DNA of 64,000 bases from Baylisascaris procyonis (taxonomy: Eukaryota; Nematoda; Chromadorea; Rhabditida; Ascarididae). This document shows positions 55,001-64,000 of the stretch, one piece after another. Both the position numbers and the translations under genes were made by a program. Within the stretch, counting starts at the first letter, position 1, and each line of letters opens with the position of its first letter. A model generated the notes under the pieces. It was given only the letters and a program-made list of their open reading frames with translations, made no database searches and was not told the origin of the DNA. The stretch is taken from the NCBI GenBank assembly GCA_037389465.1, contig JAZARR010000236.1, positions 1,023,676-1,087,675 of the forward strand, in the 5' to 3' direction.

Positions 55001-57780
55001 AAGCCAAGCCTAAGCCTAAGCCTAAGCCTAAGCCTAAGCCTAAGCCTAAGCCTAAGCCTAAGCCTAAGCCTAAGCTGCCTAAGCCTAAGCCTAAGCTGCC
55101 TAAGCTGCCTAAGCCTAAGCCTAAGCCTAAGCCTAAGCCTAAGCCTAAGCCTAAGCCTAAGCCTAAGCCTAAGCCTAAGCCTAAGCCTAAGCCTAAGCCT
55201 AAGCCTAAGCCTAAGCCTAAGCCTAAGCCTAAGCCTAAGCCTAAGCCTAAGCCTAAGCCTAAGCATTAAGCCTAAGCCTAAGCCTAAGCCTAAGCCTAAA
55301 GCCTAAGCTTAAGCCTAAGTTCAAGCCAACCTAAGCCTAAGCCTAAGCCTAAGCTTAAGCCTAAGCCTCAAGCCTAAGCGCAAGCCTAAGCCTAAGCCTA
55401 AGCATTAAGCATAAGCCCAAGCCTAAGCCTAAGCCTAACCTGCCTAAGCCTAAGCCTAAGCTGCCTAAGCCTAAGCCTAAGCTGCCTAAGCCTAAGCCTA
55501 AGCTGCCTAAGCCGCCTAAGCCTAAGCCTAACCTAAGCCTAAGCCTAAGCCTAAGCCTAAGCCTAAGCCTAAGCCTAAGTCTAAGGCTAAGCCTAAGCCT
55601 AAGCCTAAGCCTAAGCCTAAGCCTAAGCCTAAGCCTAAGCCTAAGCCTAAGCCTAAGCCTAAGCCTAAGCCTAAGCCTAAGCCTAAGCCTAAGCCTAAGC
55701 CTAAGCCTAAGCCTAATCCTAAGCCTAAGCCTAAGCCTAAGCCTAAGCCTAAGCCCAAGCCTAAGCCTAAGCCTAAGCCTAAGCCCTAAGCCTAACCTAA
55801 GAGCACGCTTAAGCCTTAGCGTAAACCTAAGCCTAAGCCTAATCCTAAGCCTTAAGCCTAAGCCTAAGCCTAAGCCTAAGCCTAAGCCTAAGCCTAAGCC
55901 AAAGCCTAAGCCCAAGCCTAAGCCTAAGCCTAAGCCTAAGCCTAAGCCTAAGCCTAAGCCTAAGCCTAAGCCTAGGCCCAAGCCTAAGAATAAGCCTGAG
56001 CCTGAGCCTAAGCCTAAGCCTAAGCGTAAGATCAAGCCTAAGCGCAAGCCTAAGCCTAAGCCTAAGCCTAAGCCTAAGCCTAAGCCTAATCGTGAGCCCA
56101 AGCCTAAGCTTAAGCCTAAGCCTAAGCTTAAGTTTAAGCCTAAGCCTAAGCCTAAACATAAGATTGAGCCTAAGCCTAAGCTAAAGCCTAAGCCTAAGCC
56201 TAAGCCTAAGCCTAAGCCTAAGCCTAAGCCTAAGCCTAAGCCCAAGCCTAAGCATTAAGCCAAGCCTAAGCCTAAGCCTAAGCCTAAGCATAGGTTAAGC
56301 CTAAGCCCAAGCCTAAGCCTAAGCCTAAGTATAGGTTTAAGCCTAAGCCTAATACTAAGCCTGAGCCTAAGCCTAAGCCTAAGCCTAAGCCTAAGCCTAA
56401 TCTTGACCCCAAACCTAAGTTTAAGCCTAAGCCTAAGCCTAAGCCTAAGCCTAAGCTCAAGCCCAAGCGCAAGCCTAAGCCTAAGCCTAAGCCTAAGCCT
56501 AAGCCTAAGCCTAAGCCTAAGCCTAAGCCTAAGCCTAAGCCTAAGCCTAAGCCTAAGCCTAAGCCTAAGCCTAAGCCTAAGCCTAAGCCTAAGCCTAAGC
56601 CTAAGCCTAAGCTCAAGCCTAAGCGCAAGCCTAAGCCTAAGCCTAAGCCTAAGCATTAAGCCTAAGCCTAAGCCTAAGCCAAAGCCTAAGCCTAAGCCTA
56701 AGCCTAAGCCTAAGCCTAAGCCTAAGCCTAAGCCTAAGCCTAAGCTGCCTAAGCCTAAGCCTAAGCTGCCTAAGCTGCCTAAGCCTAAGCCTAAGCCTAA
56801 GCCTAAGCCTAAGCCTAAGCCTAAGCCTAAGCCTAAGCCTAAGCCTAAGCCTAAGCCTAAGCCTGAGCCTAAGCCTAAGCCTAAGCCTAAGCCTAAGCCT
56901 AAGCCTAAGCCTAAGCCTAAGCCTAAGCCTAAGCCTAAGCATTAAGCCTAAGCCTAAGCCCTAAGCCTAAGCTCAAGCCTAAGCTCAAGCCTAAGCCTAA
57001 GCCTAAGCATTAAGCCTAAGCCTAAGCCTAAGCCTAAGCTGCCTAAGCCTAAGCCTAAGCCTAAGCCTAAGCCTAAGCCTAAGCCTAAGCCTAAGCCTAA
57101 GCCTAAGCCTAAAGCCTAAGCCTAAGCCTAAGCCTAAGCTGCCTAAGCCTAAGCCTAAGCTGCCTAAGCCGCCTAAGCCTAAGCCTAACCCTAAGCCTAA
57201 GCCTAAGCCTAAGCCTAAGCCTAAGCCTAAGCCTAAGCCTAAGCCTAAGCCTAAGCCTAAGCCTAAGCCTAAGCCTAAGCCTAAGCCTAAGCCTAAGCCT
57301 AAGCCTAAGCCTAAGCCTAAGCCTAAGCCTAAGCCTAATCCTAAGCCTAAGCCTAAGCCTAAGCCTAAGCCTAAGCCCAAGCCTAAGCCTAAGCCTAAGC
57401 CTAAGCCTAAGCCTAAGCCTAAGAGCACGCTTAAGCCTTAGCGCAAACCTAAGCCTAAGCCTAATCCTAAGCATTAAGCCTAAGCCTAAGCCTAAGCCTA
57501 AGCCTAAGCCTAAGCCAAAGCCTAAGCCTAAGCCTAAGCCTAAGCCTAAGCCTAAGCCTAAGCCTAAGCCTAAGCCCAAGCCTAAGAATAAGCCTAAGCC
57601 TAAGCCTAAGCCTAAGCCTAAGCCTAAGATCAAGCCCAAGCGCAAGCCTAAGCCTAAGCCTAAGCCTAAGCGTAAGCCTAAGCCTAAGCTTAAGCCTAAG
57701 CCTAAGCTTAAGTTTAAGCCTAAGCCTAAGCCTAAGCATAAGCTTAAGCCTAAGCCTAAGCCTAAGCCTAAGCCTAAGAT
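40001..57780. repeat. Long simplified copy of the ~8-25 kb region (offset 32.1-32.6 kb)
   Basis: Paired landmarks: CTAAAGCC 11410/43690, CTG-CTG-CCG 11765/44045, AATACTAAG 12949/45246, AGAGCACGCTT 13973/46273 (there AGAGCAAGCTT) and 15591/47866, AATCTTGACCCC 14478/46764, AATAAAATAAG 20778/52880, ATTAAGATGAGG 20905/53005, GTGTAAGCTT 21701/53801, AGAGCACGCTT 23257/55800 and 24786/57422. Between the pairs many variants are replaced by the plain hexamer. Fidelity is lowest at about 40-44 and 48-52 kb and highest at 53-57.5 kb. The left limit is uncertain. Confidence 0.75.
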
Positions 57781-57899
57781 CAAGCCTAAGCCTGCCTAAG
57801 CCTAAGCCTAAGCCTAAGCCTAAGCCTAAGCCTAAGCCTAAGCCTAAGCCTAAGCCTAAGCCTAAGCCTAAGCCTAAGCCTAAGCCTAAGCCTAAGCTG

Positions 57900-60800
57900 C
57901 CTAAGCCTAAGCCTAAGCTGCCTAAGCCTAAGCCTAAGCTAAGCCTAAGCCGCCTAAGCCTAAGCCTAAGCCTAAGCCTAAGCCTAAGCCTGAGCCTAAG
58001 CCTAAGCCTAAGCCTAAGCCTGAGCCTAAGCCTAAGCCTAAGCCTAGGCCTAAGCCTAAGCTGCCTAAGCCTAAGCCTAAGCCTAAGCCTAAGCCTAAGC
58101 CTAAGCCTAAGCCTAATCCTAAGCCTAAGCCTAAGCCTAAGCCTAAGCCTAAGCCTAAGCCTAAGCCTAAGCCTAAGCCTAAGGCTAAGCCTAAGCCTAA
58201 GCCTAAGCCTAAGCCTAAGCCTAAGCCTAAGCCTAAGCATAAGCCTAAGCCTAAGCCTAAGCCTAAGCCTAAGCTTAAGCCTAAGCCTAAGCCTAAGCCT
58301 AAGCCTAAGCCTAACCTGCCTAAGCCTAAGCCTAAGCCTAAGCCTAAGCATTAAGCCTAAGCCTAAGCCTAAGCCTAAGCCTAAGCCTATGCCTAAGCCT
58401 AAGCCTAAGAATAAAATAAGCCTAAGCCTAAGCCTAAGCATTAAGCCTAAGCCTAAGCCTAATCCTAAGCCTAAGTATAGGTTTCAGCCTAAGCCTAAGC
58501 CTAAGCCTAAGCCTAAGCCTAAGCCTAAGCCTAAGCATTAAGATGAGGCCTAAGCCTAAGCCTAAGCCTAAGTATAGGTTTAAGCCTAAGCCCAAGCCTA
58601 AGCCTAAGCCTAAGTATAGGTTTAAGCCTAAGCCTAATACTAAGCCTAAGCCTAAGCCTAAGCCTAAGCCTAAGCTTAAGTTTAAGCCTAAGCCTAAGCC
58701 TAAACATAAGATTAAGCCTAAGCCTAAGCTAAGCCTAAGCCTAAGATCAAGCCTAAGCGCAAGCCTAAGCCTAAGCCTAAGCCTAAGCCTAAGCCTAAGC
58801 CTAAGCCTAAGCCTAAGCCCTAAGCCTAAGCCTAAGCCTAAGCCTAAGCCTAAGCCTAAGCCTAAGCCTAAGCCTAAGCCTAAGCCTAAGCCTAAGCCTA
58901 AGCCTAAGCCTAAGCCTAAGCCTAAGCCTAAGCCTAAGCCTAAGCTTAAGCCTAAGCTCAAGCCTAAGCGCAAGCCTAAGCCTAAGCCTAAGCATTAAGC
59001 CTAAGCCTAAGCCTAAGCCTAAGCCTAAGCTGCCTAAGCCTAAGCCTAAGCTGCCTAAGCCTAAGCCTAAGCTGCCTAAGCCGCCTAAGCCTAAGCCTAA
59101 GCCTAAGCCTAAGCCTAAGCCTAAGCCTAAGCCTAAGCCTAAGCCTAAGCCTAAGCCTAAGCCTGAGCCTAAGCCTAAGCCTAAGCCTAAGCCTAAGCCT
59201 AAGCTAAGCCTAAGCCTAAGCCTAAGCCTAAGCCTAAGCCTAAGCCTAAGCCTAAGCCTAATCCTAAGCCTAAGCCTAAGCCTAAGCCTAAGCCTAAGCC
59301 TAAGCCCTAAGCCTAAGCCTAAGCCTAAGGCTAAGCCTAAGCCTAAGCCTAAGCCTAAGCCTAAGCCTAAGCCTAAGCCTAAGCCTAAGCCTAAGCCTAA
59401 GCCTAAGCCTAAGCCTAAGCTTAAGCCTAAGCCTAAGCCTAAGCCTAAGCCTAAGCCTAAGCTGCCTAAGCCTAAGCCTAAGCCTAAGCCTAAGCCTAAG
59501 CCTAAGCCTAAGCTTAAGCCTAAGCCTAAGCCTAAGCCTAAGCCTAAGCCTAAGCCTAAGCCTAAGCCTAAGCCTAAGCCTAAGCCTAAGCCTAAGCCTA
59601 AGCCTAAGCCTAAGCCTAAGTATAGGTTTAAGCCTAAGCCTAATACTAAGCCTAAGCCTAAGCCTAAGCCTAAGCCTAAGCCTAAGATGAAGCCTAAGCC
59701 TAAGCCTAAGCCTAAGTATAGGCCTAAGCCTAAGCCTAAGCCTAAGCCTAAGCCTAAGTATAGGTTTAAGCCTAAGCCTAAGCCTAAGCCTAAGCCTAAG
59801 CCTAAGCCTAAGCCTAAGCCTAAGCCTAAGCCTAAGCCTAAGCTTAAGCCTAAGCCTAAGCCTAAGCTGCCTAAGCCTAAGCCTAAGCCTAAGCCTAAGC
59901 CTAAGCCTAAGCCTAAGCCTAAGCCTAAGCCTAAGCCTAAGCTTAAGCCTAAGCCTAAGCCTAAGCCTAAGCCTAAGCCTAAGCCTAAGCTTAAGCCTAA
60001 GCTCAAGCCTAAGCCTAAGCCTAAGCCTAAGCCTAAGCCTAAGCCTAAGCCTAAGCTTAAGCCTAAGCCTAAGCCTAAGCCTAAGCCTAAGCCTAAGCCT
60101 AAGCCTAAGCCTAAGCTCAAGCCTAAGCCAAGCCTAAGCCTAAGCCTAAGCCTAAGCATTAAGCCTAAGCCTAAGCCTAAGCCTAAGCCTAAGCCTAAGC
60201 CTAAGCCTAAGCCTAAGCCTAAGCTAAGCCTAAGCCTAAGCCTAAGCTAAGCCTAAGCTGCCTAAGCCTAAGCCTAAGCCTAAGCCTAAGCCTAAGCCTA
60301 AGCCTAAGCCTAAGCCTAAGCCTAAGCCTAAGCCTAAGCCTAAGCCTAAGCCTAAGCCTAAGCCTAAGCCTAAGCCTAAGCCTAAGCCTAAGCCTAAGCC
60401 TAAGCCTAAGCCTAAGCCTAAGCCTAAGCCTAAGCCTAAGCATTAAGCCTAAGCCTAAGCCCTAAGCCTAAGCCTAAGCCTAAGCTTAAGCCTAAGTTCA
60501 AGCCTAAGCCTAAGCCTAAGCCTAAGCCTAAGCTTAAGCCTAAGCTCAAGCCTAAGCGCTAAGCCTAAGCCTAAGCCTAAGCATTAAGCCTAAGCCCAAG
60601 CCTAAGCCTAAGCCTAAGCTGCCTAAGCCTAAGCCTAAGCCTGCCTAAGCCGCCTAAGCCTAAGCCTAAGCCTAAGCCTAAGCCTAAGCCTAAGCCTAAG
60701 CCTAAGCCTAAGCCTAAGCCTAAGTTCAAGCCTAAGCCTAAGCCTAAGCCTAAGCCTAAGCTTAAGCCTAAGCTAAGCCTAAGCCTAAGCCTAAGCCTAA

Positions 60801-63800
60801 GCCTAAGCATTAAGCCTAAGCCCAAGCCTAAGCCTAAGCCTAAGCTGCCTAAGCCTAAGCCTAAGCTAAGGCTAAGCCTAAGCCTAAGCCTGCCTAAGCC
60901 GCCTAAGCCTAAGCCTAAGCCTAAGCCTAAGCCTAAGCCTAAGCCTAAGCCTAAGCCTAAGCCTAAGCCTAAGCCTAAGCCTAAGCCTAAGCCTAAGCCT
61001 AAGCCTAAGCTGCCTAAGCCTAAGCCTAAGCCTAAGCCTAAGCCTAAGCCTAAGCCTAAGCCTAAGCCTAAGCCTAAGCCTAAGCCTAAGCCTAAGCCTA
61101 AGCCTAAGCCTAAGCCTAAGCCTAAGCCTAAGCCTAAGCCTAAGCCTAAGCCTAAGCCTAAGCCTAAGCCTAAGCCTAAGCCTAAGCCTAAGCCTAAGCC
61201 TAAGCCTAAGCCTAAGCCTAAGCCTAAGCCTAAGCCTAAGCCTAAGCCTAAGCCTAAGCCTAAGCCTAAGCCTAAGCCTAAGCCTAAGCCTAAGCCTAAG
61301 CTTAAGCCTAAGCCTAAGCTTAAGCCTAAGCCTAAGCCTAAGCCTAAGCCTAAGCCTAAGAAGCCAAAATAAGCCTAAGCCTAAGCCTAAGCATTAAGCC
61401 TAAGCCTAAGCCTAAGCCTAAGCCTAAGTATAAGCCTAAGCCTAAGCCTAAGCCTAAGCCTAAGCCTAAGCCTAAGCCTAAGCCTAAGCATTAAGATGAG
61501 GCCTAAGCCTAAGCCTAAGCCTAAGCCTAAGCCTAAGCCTAAGCCTAAGCCTAAGCCTAAGCCTAAGCCTAGGCCTAAGCCTAAGCCTAATACTAAGCCT
61601 AAGCCTAAGCCTAAGCGTAAGCCTAAGCTTAAGTTTAAGCCTAAGCCTAAGCCTAAACCTAAGATTAAGCCTAAGCCTAAGCCTAAGCCTAAGCCTAAGA
61701 TCAAGCCCAAGCCTAAGCCTAAGCCTAAGCCTAAGCCTAAGCCTAAGCCTAAGCCTAAGCCTAAGCCTAGGCCCTAAGCCTAAGCCTAAGCCTAAGCCTA
61801 AGCCTAAGCCTAAGCCTAAGCCTAAGCCTAAGCCTAAGCCTAAGCCTAAGCCTAAGCCTAAGTTCAAGCCTAAGCCTAAGCCTAAGCCTAAGCCTAAGCT
61901 TAAGCCTAAGCTCAAGCCTAAGTGCCTAAGCCTAAGCCTAAGCCTAAGCATTAAGCCTAAGCCCAAGCCTAAGCCTAAGCCTAAGCCTAAGCCTAAGCCT
62001 AAGCCTAAGCCTGCCTAAGCCTAAGCCTAAGCTAAGCCTAAGCCTGCCTAAGCCTAAGCCTAAGCCTAAGCCTAAGCCTAAGCCTAAGCCTAAGCCTAAG
62101 CCTAAGCCTAAGCCTAAGCCTAAGCCTGAGCCTAAGCCTAAGCCTAAGCCTAGGCCTAAGCCTAAGCTGCCTAAGCCTAAGCCTGAGCCTAAGCCTAAGC
62201 CTAAGCCTAAGCCTAAGCCTAATCCTAAGCCTAAGCCTAAGCCTAAGCCTAAGCCTAAGCCTAAGCCCTAAGCCTAAGCCTAAGCCTAAGGCTAAGCCTA
62301 AGCCCAAGCCTAAGCCTAAGCCTAAGCCTAAGCCTAAGCCTAAGACTAAGCCTAAGCCTAAGCCTAAGCCTAAGCTTAAGCCTAAGCCTAAGCCTAAGCC
62401 TAAGCCTAAGCCTAAGCCTAAGCCTAAGCCTAAGCCTAAGCCTAAGCCTAAGCCTAAGCCTAAGCCTAAGCCTAAGCCTAAGCCTAAGCCTATGCCTAAG
62501 CCTAAGCCTAAGAATAAAATAAGCCTAAGCCTAAGCCTAAGCATTGCCGAAGCCTAAGCCTAAGCCTAAGCCTAAGCCTGGGTTTAAGCCTAAGCCTAAG
62601 CCTAAGCCTAAGCCTAAGCCTAAGCCTAAGCCTAAGCATTAAGATGAGGCCTAAGCCTAAGCCTAAGCCTAAGCCTAAGCTTAAGCCTAAGCCCAAGCCT
62701 AAGCCTAAGCCTAAGCCTAGGCCTAAGCCTAAGCCAAAGCCTAAGCCTAAGCCTAAGCCTAAGCCTAAGCTCTTAAGCTTAAGCCTAAGCCTAAGCCTAA
62801 GCCTAAGCCTAAGCCTAAGCCTAAGCCTAAGCTAAAGCCTAAGCCTAAGCCTAAGCCTAAGCCTAAGCCTAAGCTAAGCCTAAGCCTAAGCCTAAGCCTA
62901 AGCCTAAGCCTAAGCCTAAGCCTAAGCCTAAGCCTAAGCCTAAGCCTAAGCATTAAGCCGAGGCCAAAGCCTAAGCCTAAGCCTAAGCCTAAGTTTAAGC
63001 CTAAGCCCAAGCCTAAGCCTAAGCCTAAGTATAGGCCTAAGCCTAAGCCTAATACTAAGCCTAAGCCTAAGCCTAAGCCTAAGCCTAAGCCTAAGCCTAA
63101 TCTTAACCTCAAACCTAAGTTTAAGCCTAAGCCTAAGCCTAAGCCTAAGCCTAAGCTCAAGCCCAAGCGCAAGCCTAAGCCTAAGCCTAAGCCTAAGCCT
63201 AAGCCTAAGCCTAAGCCTAAGCCTCAAGCCTAAGGCAAGCCTAAGCCTAAGCCTAAGCCTAAGCATTAAGCATAAGCCTAAGCCTAAGCCTAAGCCTAAG
63301 CCTAAGCCTAAGCCTAAGCCTAAGCCTAAGCCTAAGCCTAAGCCTAAGCCTAAGCCTAAGCCTAAGCTGCCTAAGCCTAAGCCTAAGCCTAAGCCTAAGC
63401 CTAAGCCTAAGCCTAAGCCTAAGCCTAAGCCTAAGCCTAAGCCTAAGCTTAAGCCTAAGCCTAAGCCTAAGCCTAAGCCTAAGCCTAAGCCTAAGCCTAA
63501 GCCCTAAGCCTAAGCCTAAGCCTAAGCCTAAGCCTAAGCCTAAGCCTAAGCCTAAGCATTAAGCCTAAGCCTAAGCCCTAAGCCTGCCAAAGCCTAAGCT
63601 TAAGCCTAAGTTCTAAGCCTAAGCCTAAGCCTAAGCCTAAGCCTAAGCTTAAGCCTAAGCTCAAGCCTAAGCGCTAAGCCTAAGCCTAAGCCTAAGCCTA
63701 AGCCTAAGCCTAAGCCTAAGCCTAAGCCTAAGCCTAAGCCTAAGCCTAAGCCTAAGCCTAAGCCTAAGCCTAAGCCTAAGCCTAAGCCTAAGCCTAAGCC

Positions 63801-64000
63801 TAAGCCTAAGCCTAAGCCTGCCTAAGCCTAATCCTAAGCCTAAGCCTAAGCCTAAGCCTAAGCCTAAGCCTAAGCCTAAGCCTAAAGTCTAAGCCTAAGC
63901 CTAAGCCTAAGCCTAAGCCTAAGCCTAAGCCTAAGCCTAAGCCTAAGCCTAAGCCTAAGCCTAAGCCTAAGCCTAAGCCTAAGCCTAAGCCTAAGCCTAA
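57900..64000. repeat. Further simplified copy of the ~16.3-22 kb region (offset ~41.7 kb)
   Basis: ATTAAGATGAGG words at 58537, 61490 and 62638 have a spacing (2953 and 1148 bp) close to that at 16901, 19761 and 20905 (2860 and 1144 bp). A relic AAGATGAAG near 59686 stands for the fourth. ATTAAGCATAAG 21531/63265 and ATTAAGCCTAAG 21817/63558 continue the register at 41.73-41.74 kb. GTGTAAGCTT at 21701 reads GCCTAAGCTT at 63441. The copy runs off the right edge. Confidence 0.7.

Larger units (their letters stand above)
5641..64000. repeat. Nematode telomere-type (TTAGGC)n array, C-rich strand on plus, ~58.4 kb
   Basis: From the first CCTGAGCCTAAGCC near 5650 to the last base, the sequence is built almost wholly of GCCTAA hexamers and their variants. 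The reverse complement is TTAGGC, the telomere repeat of Caenorhabditis, Ascaris and many other nematodes. All units point the same way; no stretch of TTAGGC on the plus strand was found. Variant units include AAGCTT, AAGCCC, AAGCGC, AAGCTC, the 9-mer CCTAAGCTG, and longer words such as CATAGGTTT and AATACTAAG. They recur in fixed order and form higher-order repeats. The right end is not reached. Such arrays normally cap chromosomes, but the orientation does not fit a simple cap here. Confidence 0.97.

Noticed and set aside
5621..63266. Scores of long open frames encoding (LG)n, (LR)n, (PK)n or (LS)n
   Set aside because: A 6-bp period of GCCTAA gives only two-residue periodic products, with no stop in two of three frames per strand. 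Starts come from chance ATG or CAT variants, and frames overlap on both strands over the same DNA. There is no promoter, splice signal or domain.
5641..64000. A normal right-end chromosome telomere
   Set aside because: The plus strand would have to read TTAGGC toward the right edge; it reads GCCTAA.
5641..64000. Insect (TTAGG) or vertebrate (TTAGGG) type telomere repeat
   Set aside because: The unit is plainly 6 bp and ends in C on the G-rich strand (TTAGGC).
5641..64000. Well-known nanopore telomere miscalls as the source of the variant words
   Set aside because: The variants recur in exact order over kilobases with shared private forms, which random miscalls would not do. A bias toward the canonical unit in the right half remains possible and is reported as a finding.

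Overview
Organism. The window is eukaryotic and most likely nematode. From about 5641 to the right edge it is one continuous array of the hexamer GCCTAA, which is the C-rich strand of TTAGGC, the telomere repeat of Caenorhabditis, Ascaris and many other nematodes. No bacterial gene, RNA gene or CRISPR array is visible.

Layout. (1) 1-557: probable last two exons of a gene whose predicted C-terminus resembles the trimerisation segment of the mRNA-decapping cofactor DCP1; most of the gene would lie left of the window. (2) 558-3891: single-copy-looking sequence with no convincing gene, a small hairpin and two old local duplications. (3) 3892-4620: a degenerate ~20-bp minisatellite (core GATCTACC) that switches strand near 4080. 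(4) 4686-5110: strongly diverged telomere-like hexamers mixed with CACACC-rich blocks. (5) 5190-5640: a 56/57-bp tandem repeat. (6) 5641-64000: the hexamer array, still open at the right edge.

Inside the array. It is not a plain telomere. From 5.7 to about 30 kb, variant hexamers and short non-hexamer words recur in fixed order. They define a ~1.5-1.6 kb higher-order repeat (HOR-A, with a short ~0.85-0.93 kb form) and a ~1.12 kb repeat (HOR-B). To the right of about 30.6 kb, pieces of the 8-25 kb region return in the same order at offsets of about 21.5, 25.4, 32.1-32.6 and 41.7 kb. In these later copies many variants have become the canonical hexamer and single-base deletions are frequent.

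Main points. The G-rich strand runs 5'->3' toward the left, so if this were a chromosome end the tip should be on the left, yet 5.6 kb of complex sequence lies there. The array is therefore interstitial, inverted, or misassembled. The ordered recurrence of variants, with one-way loss of variation in the right half, is the strongest unexplained signal; it is either array-scale duplication with homogenisation, or an assembly that passed through the same locus more than once at falling consensus quality. The many long open frames in the array (alternating LG, LR, PK or LS) follow from a stop-poor 6-bp period and are not annotated as genes. All offsets were worked out by hand from marker words; no alignment was run.
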